In this document: positions 48,963-56,087 of the stretch, one piece after another
How the letters are laid out: each line of letters begins with the position of its first letter
Numbering within the stretch: position 1 is the first letter of the stretch
NCBI GenBank assembly: GCA_020725925.1
Contig: DYTN01000010.1
Coordinates: 1-56,087, forward strand
DNA from: Methanobacteriota archaeon
GTDB lineage: Archaea; Thermoplasmatota; Thermoplasmata; UBA10834
Reading direction: 5' to 3'
DNA: 56,087 nucleotides
Made by a program: the position numbers and the translations under genes
Notes under the pieces: generated by a model
Told to the model about the DNA's origin: nothing
Databases searched by the model: none
Seen by the model: the letters and a program-made list of their open reading frames with translations, nothing else

Positions 48963-49257
48963 AGTCGGGATACTGGCCCGTCAGATCTCAATTTTATCGT
49001 CTGCATGGAAAAGTATTTATCGGGGGCAGCGATAGTAGTAGCGAAGAACAGCGCATCGGCCTTCAACTGACATATCATCGCATACTCCAGTGAATGTCAA
49101 AGAAGGGAAGCCCGCTTACAGGCGGCCGCGTGAACCTCATGGAATAGATGTCTGTCAACCACCAACCTGCGCATGAGAGTAGGCTGAATGCAGCAGGCAA
49201 GGCGCAGCGGCTGGAAGAGGCTGACGGAGCTGTTTTTCCGAAACGGAAGTGACGAGA
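48963..49257. other. Intergenic region upstream of dnaG
   Basis: About 295 bases without a recognised gene. A TATA-like AGTATTTATC at 49011-49020 would give dnaG a leader of more than 200 bases. No known small RNA (RNase P, SRP) was recognised, but a leader or sRNA here cannot be excluded. Confidence 0.35.
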
Positions 49258-50541
49258 ATGGACATAGATCCGAGTACGACGAAGTACCTGATTTCGGCGA
49301 GACTCTCAACAGACGGCATAGTGGAGAAGCCCGACATCGTCGGGGCCATCTTCGGACAGACCGAGGGCCTGCTCGGTGACGAGCTGGACCTCAGGGACCT
49401 CCAGAAGAGCGGCAGGATAGGCAGGATAGAGGTCGAGGTGAGCTCGAGCAAGGGCAAGTCTGAGGGCATCGTCTACGTGCCCTCGAGCCTCGACCAAGTC
49501 GAGACGGCGATCCTCGCGTCCTCACTGGAGACCATTGACAGGGTCGGTCCCTGCAAGGCCAGGATCAACATCGAGAAGATAGAGGATGTCAGGGTCTCCA
49601 AGAGGAACAAGATCGTGGAGCGGGCCAAGCAGCTCCTTAACGAGCTCATGAAGGCCTCGAAGGTCAGCGGCGTCGACCTCGCGGATTCCGTGAGGCAGTC
49701 GGTGCAGATCGAGGAGGTCGTGCATTTCGGCAAGGAGAGGCTGCCAGCTGGCCCCAACATAGAGGACTCCGATGCGATAATAGTCCTCGAGGGGCGCTCC
49801 GACGTCCTCAACCTGCTCAAGTACGGCATCAAGAACGTGATAGCCGTCGAGGGCACGAATGTCCCTCAGACCATCATAGACCTGGCCAGGGAGAAGGTCG
49901 TCACCGCATTCGTGGACGGTGACAGAGGAGGGGAGCTCATACTCAGAGAGCTGCTGCAGGTCGCGGAAGTCGACTTCATCGCTCGAGCGCCTGCCGGACA
50001 AGAGGTTGAGGAGCTGACCCAGAAGCAGATCGTCAAGTGCCTCAGGAACAAGGTGCCTGCGGACCAGTTTGCAGAAATGCTCAACATACCCACGATGCCT
50101 TCAAGGAATGGCGAAAAAGGGGGCAGAAGGGAGGAGGACCGTGGCGACCGCCACAGGCACGAGGACGACAGGGGCAGGCACGGCCGGGAGAGAGAGCAGA
50201 GGGGCGGCCCAAGGCCCGTCGAGGAGAGGCCCGCGAAGCGCTTCTCCCCCGAGCAGCTGAGGTACAGGGGCGTGCTCGACGAGCTCAACAACACCTCGAA
50301 GGCGAAGCTCCTCAACAGTTCTGGCAACGTTCTCAAGGAGGTCCATGTGAGCACTCTTGCGGACACGCTGAAGGAATCGGCCGAGGGAGTTATGGCCGTC
50401 GTCTTGGACGGCATAATCACGCAGCGGGTGCTGGATATCGCTGTGGAAAAGAATATCAGCACGGTAGTCGGTGTTAAGCTGGGTAACATCGCCAAGCTCC
50501 CGACGAACGTCGAGGTCTTGACGAAGGAAGACCTCACCTAG
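49258..50541 (+). CDS. dnaG: DnaG-type primase, archaeal
   Basis: A 427-residue archaeal DnaG. It carries the conserved N-terminal domain (TTKYLISARLSTDGIVEKPDIVGAIFGQTEGLLG), then a Toprim domain at about residues 165-250: VLEGRSDVLNLLKYG with the catalytic Glu and VTAFVDGDRGGELI with the Asp-x-Asp pair. A charged Arg/Glu/Asp/His/Gly linker (about 285-330) precedes a C-terminal helical domain. In archaea DnaG can join the exosome as well as act as primase. The start is ATG 49258; GTG 49249 is a possible alternative. It ends 5 bases before the next gene. Confidence 0.94.
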   Translation: MDIDPSTTKYLISARLSTDGIVEKPDIVGAIFGQTEGLLGDELDLRDLQKSGRIGRIEVEVSSSKGKSEGIVYVPSSLDQVETAILASSLETIDRVGPCKARINIEKIEDVRVSKRNKIVERAKQLLNELMKASKVSGVDLADSVRQSVQIEEVVHFGKERLPAGPNIEDSDAIIVLEGRSDVLNLLKYGIKNVIAVEGTNVPQTIIDLAREKVVTAFVDGDRGGELILRELLQVAEVDFIARAPAGQEVEELTQKQIVKCLRNKVPADQFAEMLNIPTMPSRNGEKGGRREEDRGDRHRHEDDRGRHGREREQRGGPRPVEERPAKRFSPEQLRYRGVLDELNNTSKAKLLNSSGNVLKEVHVSTLADTLKESAEGVMAVVLDGIITQRVLDIAVEKNISTVVGVKLGNIAKLPTNVEVLTKEDLT

Positions 50542-50546
50542 TAATC

Positions 50547-52088
50547 GTGAACCAGATGGCCACCGTGGACACTCCCGCAGAGAAGCATCCCAAGCTCTTG
50601 GAGGACATCGAGACGACAGAGGACATCAGGATATCCTCCGACCCGCTCCGCAGAGTGATCGGCCAGGACGAGGCTGTCCGCCTCGCCCGGATTGCCGCGT
50701 CGCAGAGGAGGCACTTCCTCCTGGTCGGCCCTCCGGGCACTGGGAAATCGATGATAGCCCAGGCCCTCTCGCTGCACCTCGCGAGGCCCACTGAGGAGAT
50801 TAGGGTCGTCCACAATCCCGAGAACCCGGAGCGGCCCCTGGTCGAGGTCAAGTCGATGGACGAGGTCGAGAGGGAGCTGGAGTCCAGGGGGTTTGCCGAG
50901 GGAGAGTTCATAGACCCCAAGGAGGCGCCCGTCAACGTGACCGAGCGTCTGGGGTACAGGTGCGCAAACTGCGGCACTTACTCCTCTCCCAGGGAAAGCT
51001 TCTGCCCCAAGTGCTCAAGGGCCAAGGTGGCGCAGATCAGGTCCTCCCCCAACAATCCGTTCGGGGATTTGCTCGGAGGCCTGGTCGAGGTGACCATGGG
51101 ACAGCTCGCCGGCAGGGAGCGCGTCACGACCACGAGGAAGCGGTTCGGAAAGGAGGAGGTCGTGGTGTTCGAGCGGTCGGGCGAGATGATTAAGGTGCTC
51201 GACCAGCAGGCCCTCGAGAAGAGGCGGGAGCTGGAGAAGGAGAGCCCGAAGAAAGTGATAGTCCCGATCAACAGGAACCCGTTTATGCTCGCCACAGGGG
51301 CCAGCGAGGTGGAGCTGCTGGGGGATGTGAGGCACGACCCCTACGGCGGGCACCCGCAGCTCGGCACAGCACCCTACGACAGGGTCGTGGCAGGAGCGAT
51401 ACACAGCTCGCACCAGGGCGTGCTCTTCGTCGACGAGCTCCCCCACCTAGGGCATCTTCAGAGGTTCATCCTTACGGCCATGCAGGAGAAACGGTTCCCC
51501 ATAGCGGGAAGGAACCCTCAGAGCGCTGGCGCGAGCGTCCGGGTGGACAATGTGCCGTGCGACTTCATCTTCGTCGGCGCGTGCAATATCCAGGACCTGC
51601 CGCACATACTCTCGCCGCTCCGCTCCAGGATCAATGGCGGAGGATACGAGATACTAGTGGAGACGGTCATGCCCGACAATGAGGAGAACAGGCTCAAGTT
51701 GGCACAGTTCGTGGCCCAGGAGATCGTGATGGACGCCAGGATCCCTCACGCGAGCCGGGACGCCCTCGCCCTGATCATCGAGGAGGCCAGGAAGAGGGCT
51801 AAGCTCATAGACAACAAGGACAAGTCTCTGACCCTCAGGCTCAGGGAGCTGGGAGGGCTCGTGCGCGCGGCCGGAGACATCGCCACGATCGAGCAGGCAG
51901 GGCTGATAGAGGCGAGGCACGTCAGGGATGCCCTCAAGCGCGCCAGGCCCGTCGAGGACCAGATCAAGGACAGGTATGGAAGCTACATGGGCGGGGTCTC
52001 CTCGGACGTGAGCACGTCCACAAAGGAATCGTCGCCGTATCACTACTGGAACTACCACGTCCACGACGACAAGCGCGGGTACCAGTGA
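50547..52088 (+). CDS. LonB-like AAA+ ATPase with zinc ribbon, no peptidase domain
   Basis: A 513-residue AAA+ protein of the archaeal LonB type. Walker A is VGPPGTGKSM (about residues 59-68), Walker B LFVDELPHL (about 293-301), and the sensor region has GACNIQDLPHILSPLRSRI and LRELGGLVRAAGDIA, all LonB hallmarks. Two features are unlike LonB: the insert between Walker A and B holds a zinc ribbon (CANC and CPKC, about 137-157) where LonB has membrane helices, and the chain ends right after the AAA+ lid, with no Ser-Lys peptidase domain. LonB is usually 620-700 residues. Start is GTG 50547 or ATG 50556, 5-14 bases after the dnaG stop codon. Confidence 0.85.
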   Translation: MNQMATVDTPAEKHPKLLEDIETTEDIRISSDPLRRVIGQDEAVRLARIAASQRRHFLLVGPPGTGKSMIAQALSLHLARPTEEIRVVHNPENPERPLVEVKSMDEVERELESRGFAEGEFIDPKEAPVNVTERLGYRCANCGTYSSPRESFCPKCSRAKVAQIRSSPNNPFGDLLGGLVEVTMGQLAGRERVTTTRKRFGKEEVVVFERSGEMIKVLDQQALEKRRELEKESPKKVIVPINRNPFMLATGASEVELLGDVRHDPYGGHPQLGTAPYDRVVAGAIHSSHQGVLFVDELPHLGHLQRFILTAMQEKRFPIAGRNPQSAGASVRVDNVPCDFIFVGACNIQDLPHILSPLRSRINGGGYEILVETVMPDNEENRLKLAQFVAQEIVMDARIPHASRDALALIIEEARKRAKLIDNKDKSLTLRLRELGGLVRAAGDIATIEQAGLIEARHVRDALKRARPVEDQIKDRYGSYMGGVSSDVSTSTKESSPYHYWNYHVHDDKRGYQ

Positions 52089-52094
52089 TCCCTT

Positions 52095-52538
52095 TCAGGT
52101 GCCCAGCACCTTCATCATCTTCCAGGCGTCCTCGCCGTTCGAGTAGAACTGCTTCATCTCTCCGAACACGGAGAAGCCCTGGCGCTCGTAGAAGGCCAGC
52201 GCCTCCTTGTTGCTCTTCCTCACCTCGAGGACGATGGTGTCGACGCCGCGGACCCTACAGCTGATATAGAGTCCTTCCATCAGCCGGCGCCCGATCGACC
52301 TCCTTCTGCACTTCGGCGTCACGGCCAGCATGAGCACCCTCGCGACCTTTGAGCCGGTGGGAACCGCCGCCACGAAAGCAACGACCTGCCCGTTCTCGAG
52401 CGCCACCAGGAACCCCTCGCACCAGAGGTTGTGGACCGTCAAGTAGAGCGACGGTGGGTAGGTCTCTCCAAGGGATTGCTCGACTACCTTGAGTATGGAG
52501 GGTATGTCTGTGGGCGAGAAAGGACGGACCGTGATCAT
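52095..52538 (-). CDS. GNAT N-acetyltransferase, RimI-like
   Basis: A 147-residue GNAT-fold acetyltransferase. It begins ITVRPFSPTDIPSILKVVE and has the acetyl-CoA motif LAVTPKCRRRSIGRRLMEGL (pattern R/Q-x-x-G-x-G/A, here RRRSIGRRL), then VLEVRKSNKEALAFYERQGFSVFGE. This is close to RimI/N-terminal acetyltransferases. ATG 52538 is preferred over a TTG 12 bases upstream. It follows the PLD-like gene with a few bases' gap on the same strand and ends 6 bases from the convergent LonB-like gene. Confidence 0.85.
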   Translation of the reverse strand: MITVRPFSPTDIPSILKVVEQSLGETYPPSLYLTVHNLWCEGFLVALENGQVVAFVAAVPTGSKVARVLMLAVTPKCRRRSIGRRLMEGLYISCRVRGVDTIVLEVRKSNKEALAFYERQGFSVFGEMKQFYSNGEDAWKMMKVLGT

Positions 52539-52546
52539 CCAGCCGG

Positions 52547-53410
52547 TCAATCCTCACGTGGCTGATTAAGCTTGCGCGAGAGCCGGTGCCACCTCCGCGC
52601 CAGACGCAGCCCGAGCAATGCCCCACCGAAGCAGGCGAGCGGTATCGAAACGAGCGTGGCGAACCTCGCGAGGCCCGGGATCGTGGTCGAACCCTGCCCC
52701 GGAGTTAGGACCGCGACCTCGACCCAGGCGCTGTCCTCGTTCCCCCAGGAATCCTCGACGGTCAGGAGCACGGACAGCTCGCCTGGCTTCGATGCCACGA
52801 ACTCGAACCGACAGCCGTCGCCGTCGGTCGTACCATCACCATGCAGGTCCCAGGTCCATCTGACAACGCCCCTGTCGTCGCTCGAGCCGCTGCCATCTAA
52901 GCACACCAGCTCTCCAAGGGCTGCCTCGAGCCTATCGCCGCATCGTGCCACGGGAGGCTCCGAGTCTGGTTCCCAGTCCATTTCGAACGCCCGTGCGAAG
53001 TAAGACGCTATCTCGGGCGATTCGACGAGGACCGCGACCTCCCTGTTCCTGGCAAACGAGGAGTATCCCCAGTTGTTGCTCGATATGAGCGTGGTCGCGC
53101 CGTCCATGACCGCGCCCTTGTTGTGAAGCACGGTGACCGGGCTCCTGTTGTCGAGCAGCCTGAACTCGCCGTCTAGGCCCCGAAGGGCCGCGAGAGCGGT
53201 CATGTTCTCCGCCACCTGCGAGTTGCGCTCATAGTTGAACCAGGAGGAATCCAGAAGCATGCGGACCGACCCGCCTGCGAGCATGGCATCCACGCATGCC
53301 TCCAGCAGGGGGTTTGCCGAATCACACTCCGCCCACCTGGTGCTCCACAGATGGTCCACCTGGAACTGCTGGATGAGAGCGCGCCTGGAGGTCATGAGCC
53401 TTCCCGCCAC
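52547..53410 (-). CDS. Surface PLD-like protein, C-terminal fragment (PLD + PKD-like + TM)
   Basis: A 287-residue fragment. It begins inside a second phospholipase D-like domain, with the catalytic HNKGAVMDG (HxK, about residues 96-104), ISSNNWGYSSFARNREVAVL and an N-terminal piece homologous to 'SPDASI...' that lies upstream in the same frame. A PKD-like domain follows (DGSGSSDDRGVVRWTWDLHGDG) and a C-terminal membrane helix (about 250-272) with a basic tail. The matching N-terminal fragment is in another frame. The first PLD domain's HxK motif is missing. Confidence 0.6.
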   Translation of the reverse strand: MAGRLMTSRRALIQQFQVDHLWSTRWAECDSANPLLEACVDAMLAGGSVRMLLDSSWFNYERNSQVAENMTALAALRGLDGEFRLLDNRSPVTVLHNKGAVMDGATTLISSNNWGYSSFARNREVAVLVESPEIASYFARAFEMDWEPDSEPPVARCGDRLEAALGELVCLDGSGSSDDRGVVRWTWDLHGDGTTDGDGCRFEFVASKPGELSVLLTVEDSWGNEDSAWVEVAVLTPGQGSTTIPGLARFATLVSIPLACFGGALLGLRLARRWHRLSRKLNQPRED

Positions 53411-54482
53411 GAAGGGGGCGGTGATGGAAGCATCTGGGGAGACGAGGAGTTCGATGGTCGATTGCGTGCGCGAGGAGAACGGAACGAGGACGGAGCTGCT
53501 GTACTCCGCCCTCGTTGACAGAACCTCGGAGCACCCTGACGTCCATGCCTACCCTGGCAAGCACCGATAGACACGCCACTTCGTCGGAATCCATCCCTCC
53601 GGTCGGTGCGCCCTCGACCAGCGCCCTCACGTCAGCCCCGCGCGCGTGTGCCCCGAGGAGCTCGGCGCACACCGCGGGAGACGACAGCTCATAGGTGCAC
53701 AGCAGGATCGACTGCGACGCGTTCCCGAGGGTCTCCAACACCGCGTCCAGGGAGCAATCGGGGCTGGTGAACGCGGTCACTGCCCCTCCGGGCAGCGATG
53801 TCCTGTAGGGGGCGAAGTCCGTATGTCCATAGCGGTGCTCTCGGAAGGGCATCCAGTCGCATGCCGCGTCCGAATCCCGGGGCAGTCCGTCGATCACAAT
53901 CCGCTTCGCGACCTCGCCCCGTCGCAAGGCGGGCACGGGCGGCCCGAGCCAGGCTTCGACGCTCTCGGCGCTGTCGCCGAATCTGACGGAGTCGACGACG
54001 ATTCCGTTCGGGCTTATGAGGCGGATTGAGTCGCCGGAATCGCCGAGCCTGAAGGTCCCCTTGGCCGAGAGGTACCTTCCGAGCTCTGGGTCTTCGAGCC
54101 ACAGGTCCGGGGAGATGCCATATGCGGCCCGGTACGAACTGGCGTTCGACGCCACGACGAACGACCCCATCCCCTCGATGGACACGTTGGCAGAGAACAC
54201 AAGGTACCCTTCCCCGTCTGTCAGGCACCAACCACCAAGGTTGACGCTGAAAACCCCTGTGTTAGCCAGCGAGACATACTCGTCGTTCGCCAGAGCGCAT
54301 GGGTAGAACTCGCCGATGAGCGGCCCACCGACAGCGAGCGCCTGAGCGGTGGACTGGTTCGTACCCGTTCGGCAGTTGTGATACGGCGCGAGCCCGACCG
54401 ACAAGAAGAGCAAGGCCGATGACACCGCCAAGACGAGCGCGCGCCGCATCGGCCCGCGGAGCATCGGCGCAGATGAAAGCAT
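53322..54482 (-). CDS. Surface PLD-like protein, N-terminal fragment (signal + LTD + PLD half)
   Basis: A 386-residue fragment. It has a signal peptide (about residues 10-32), a lamin-tail domain (LTD; GEFYPCALANDEYVSLANTG, GGWCLTDGEGYLVF), then the first half of a PLD domain (VTAFTSPDCSLDAVLETLGNASQSILLCTYELSS, LLGAHARGADVRALVEG, VGMDVRVLRGSVNEG). After about residue 330 the frame loses similarity (Arg/His/Pro-rich sequence), so the real gene continues in the frame of the 52547 fragment. The start at 54482 has in-frame Met alternatives at 54464 and 54449. Confidence 0.6.
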   Translation of the reverse strand: MLSSAPMLRGPMRRALVLAVSSALLFLSVGLAPYHNCRTGTNQSTAQALAVGGPLIGEFYPCALANDEYVSLANTGVFSVNLGGWCLTDGEGYLVFSANVSIEGMGSFVVASNASSYRAAYGISPDLWLEDPELGRYLSAKGTFRLGDSGDSIRLISPNGIVVDSVRFGDSAESVEAWLGPPVPALRRGEVAKRIVIDGLPRDSDAACDWMPFREHRYGHTDFAPYRTSLPGGAVTAFTSPDCSLDAVLETLGNASQSILLCTYELSSPAVCAELLGAHARGADVRALVEGAPTGGMDSDEVACLSVLARVGMDVRVLRGSVNEGGVQQLRPRSVLLAHAIDHRTPRLPRCFHHRPLRGGKAHDLQARSHPAVPGGPSVEHQVGGV

Positions 54483-54505
54483 GCACTATTACACGTACGC
54501 TTCGC

Positions 54506-55186
54506 TCAAGTTCGAAGGCCCGACACGAGGTCCAGAAGGACGGCCCTCTTGTCCTTCGCCTTCACGACGCCGCTGGCCAGCAGCACGCCGTTGGTGCCGA
54601 GCTCGAGCGCCTTCGCGACATCCCGGCCGTTCTTGACGCCCGCGCCGCACAGCACCCCGACGCTCATGCTGATCGCCCTGATGGACTGGACCGTGTCGGA
54701 GACGATCTTGGGGTTGGCCGTCGTCACCGATACGTCACCCCCTATGAGTTCCGGGGGCTCGATGGCCACGAAGTCCGGTTCCATCGCTGCGCACGCCCTG
54801 CTGACTGCAATGTTGTTCGTGCACACGATGGAGGCGAGGCCGGCGGAGCGCGAGCGGTCTATCAGTTCGTGTATCTCCGCGATCTTAAGCCTTCTCTCGG
54901 AATGGTTGATAAGCGTGCCCACGGCCCCCGACGCCTTCGCGTTCTCCACGGTGACATGGCCTGTGGTGGCGCCCGACGGCACGCTATCCAGGTGCTGGGC
55001 CATCACCGGGATCTTGACCGAGGAGGCGACCAGGGCGAGGTCCATCATCGGGGGGGCGATGACGATTGACGCGCCCGTCTCCGAGGCGACCTGCTCGCAC
55101 ACTCTGGCGATCTCCAGGGCGCCCTTCCCACTCGCCTCTGGGTAGGTCTTGAAATTGACGACTACCGCGGGCTTCCTCAGGGACAA
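54506..55186 (-). CDS. tpiA: Triosephosphate isomerase
   Basis: A 226-residue archaeal TIM that interconverts dihydroxyacetone phosphate and glyceraldehyde 3-phosphate. Catalytic residues seen are N11 and K13 (NFKTY), H95 (NHSERR) and E143 (AIEPPELIG). The phosphate-binding GAGVKNGRDVAKALELG and GVLLASGVV segments follow. The short archaeal type forms tetramers. It lies 10 bases after the FBPA/P stop codon, one gluconeogenesis/glycolysis unit. Confidence 0.95.
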   Translation of the reverse strand: MSLRKPAVVVNFKTYPEASGKGALEIARVCEQVASETGASIVIAPPMMDLALVASSVKIPVMAQHLDSVPSGATTGHVTVENAKASGAVGTLINHSERRLKIAEIHELIDRSRSAGLASIVCTNNIAVSRACAAMEPDFVAIEPPELIGGDVSVTTANPKIVSDTVQSIRAISMSVGVLCGAGVKNGRDVAKALELGTNGVLLASGVVKAKDKRAVLLDLVSGLRT

Positions 55187-55196
55187 CTCAACGACC

Positions 55197-56087
55197 TCAC
55201 TCGAGAGGCTTCATCCTCGGCTCGAGCTTCTTCAGCACCTCGGGCCTGGTCGTGTACTCGAGGTCCTCTGGGGCGACTATGCCCGGCATGAACGGTCCGT
55301 GGCCGCGCATGTAGATGGATATCTCCATCGCCTTGAGTCTCACGTAGTCCCACTCCTTCCCGGAGAAGTAATCGATGGGCTTGTGGTCTCCGGGCCTTGA
55401 ACCCTGTGGCTCCGCGCCCTGGATCCTGCCGTTTGCGATCTGTATGCCGAGGGCGCACACCCTCGGAGGACCATCGTGGTACGACGGATCCGAGTCGTCG
55501 ACTCCGCATGGGTACCATGCGCCGTAGTGCGACCCTCTCATCCACCCAGCGACGAGCTGTGGGAAGGCGATCGGCTGGAGCACCTCGCCGACCGCTGGCA
55601 GCCCGGACTGGCACCTGACGAGCATGACAGGGTCGTCCTTGCCCACATACTTGCCCGCGAGGATGTTCAGCTTCTCAGTGGACACGACGGCCGCGATGCC
55701 TATGGACCTGTGCAGGACCCTCTTCACCGCATATCTGGTGGTGTCCCCCAGGAGCGCGAGTATGTCGTACAGCTCAGCGGGCGAGGTCATGAGCACCTTC
55801 TTGTGGTCCACTACGTCGACGACCTCGATGTCGTACCCCTGGTGCGCCCTTGGGTCTATGACCAGGCCCGTCGTCGTGAACGGGTCCATGAAGGTCTTGG
55901 CTATGGGGAGCGAGTAGGCCGCTGGGCCGCACTTGTCCGCCATGAACACCAGCATCGGCTCTGTGGGCCTTTCCTCGAACTCCATCTCCGCGGCGCCCGG
56001 TCCCTGGCCGCGCACGTTGCCGGAGAAGGCGTCCGATAGCAGGTCTTGGCCAGCAGCGTAGAGGTGCATCTTCTTCGCCTCCGCGGC
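55197..56087 (-). CDS. fbp: Fructose-1,6-bisphosphate aldolase/phosphatase (5' partial)
   Basis: The C-terminal ~297 residues of the bifunctional archaeal FBPA/P; the 5' end is beyond the right edge. Visible are FMADKCGPAAYSLPI, TFMDPFTTTGLVIDP, and GWMRGSHYGAWYPCG. YFSGKEWDYVRLKAMEISIYMRG is also present; it includes the residues that form the Schiff base and the metal and phosphate sites in the family. The enzyme joins triose phosphates and removes the C1 phosphate, the committed step of archaeal gluconeogenesis. It is co-oriented with tpiA. Confidence 0.95.
   Translation of the reverse strand, partial: AAEAKKMHLYAAGQDLLSDAFSGNVRGQGPGAAEMEFEERPTEPMLVFMADKCGPAAYSLPIAKTFMDPFTTTGLVIDPRAHQGYDIEVVDVVDHKKVLMTSPAELYDILALLGDTTRYAVKRVLHRSIGIAAVVSTEKLNILAGKYVGKDDPVMLVRCQSGLPAVGEVLQPIAFPQLVAGWMRGSHYGAWYPCGVDDSDPSYHDGPPRVCALGIQIANGRIQGAEPQGSRPGDHKPIDYFSGKEWDYVRLKAMEISIYMRGHGPFMPGIVAPEDLEYTTRPEVLKKLEPRMKPLE

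Noticed and set aside
1-56087. CRISPR arrays, rRNA, classical insertion sequences
   Set aside because: No regularly spaced repeats, no rRNA-like blocks and no transposase-like proteins were found.

Overview
The window is a gene-dense stretch of an archaeal chromosome. Archaeal or archaeal-eukaryotic genes dominate: ribosomal proteins S19e, L31e and L39e, aIF6, a PDCD5 homologue, RFC large subunit, DnaG-type primase, thermosome, proteasome beta, the CPSF-type RNase aCPSF1, a Taw1/TYW1-type radical SAM enzyme, NreA, a 2-oxoacid:ferredoxin oxidoreductase operon, cofactor-independent phosphoglycerate mutase and a fructose-1,6-bisphosphate aldolase/phosphatase. High GC, many TATA boxes about 25 bases before start codons, and a gene mix with HTH_10, DUF835, DUF373 and MptE point to Candidatus Thermoplasmatota (a Methanomassiliicoccales-like or uncultured Thermoplasmata lineage). 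The lineage is inferred; there is no rRNA here.

Layout. 1-8.2 kb: end of an MFS transporter; a wHTH plus PurM-like pair; a site-2 protease; an MptE pterin enzyme with a DUF373 membrane protein; a zinc-ribbon protein; an MBL-fold protein. 8.2-10.2 kb: the translation operon rps19e-pdcd5-rpl39e-rpl31e-aif6. 10.4-18.7 kb: UbiX, a DUF835 membrane protein with RING-like zinc fingers, an MMPL/RND exporter and LeuRS. 19.2-21.8 kb: an RHH regulator followed by a short FtsZ, then an ATP-NAD kinase-like protein. 21.8-25.4 kb: porGDAB, an exosome-associated protein and tRNA-Leu. 25.4-32.1 kb: small zinc proteins and a type IV pilus-like locus (two pilin-like proteins, a Cys-rich protein, a secretion ATPase, a broken TadC-like platform), with a convergent CheY/DUF835 pair. 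32.4-37.4 kb: proteasome beta, aCPSF1, Taw1, RfcL. 37.5-40.5 kb: an AT-richer accessory patch with a catalytic-domain-only integrase, short direct repeats, a structured hairpin and an HTH/BtrH-like fusion. 40.7-48.5 kb: thermosome, a surface Ig-like protein, a P-type ATPase remnant, a coupled SPL-like radical SAM/NreA pair, a split HTH_10 regulator, a MIP18-like protein and ApgM. 48.6-52.1 kb: tRNA-Ser and a ubiquitin-like protein fired from one palindromic divergent promoter, then DnaG and a protease-less Lon-like AAA+ protein. 52.1-56.1 kb: a GNAT acetyltransferase, a broken LTD-PLD-PKD surface protein, TpiA and FBPA/P.

Most notable: (1) an FtsZ that keeps the GTPase core but has lost the T7 catalytic loop and C-terminal domain, behind an RHH gene in a CdrS-FtsZ2-like arrangement; (2) a LonB-like AAA+ protein that lacks the peptidase domain and carries a zinc ribbon, in an operon with dnaG; (3) a perfect 10-bp inverted repeat whose two arms serve as opposing TATA boxes for tRNA-Ser and a ubiquitin-like protein; (4) three genes (TadC-like, HTH_10 regulator, PLD protein) each split by a frame change with residues missing at the break, which is either decay or an assembly artefact; (5) a RING-CH-like membrane protein. 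No CRISPR array, rRNA or classical insertion sequence was found.
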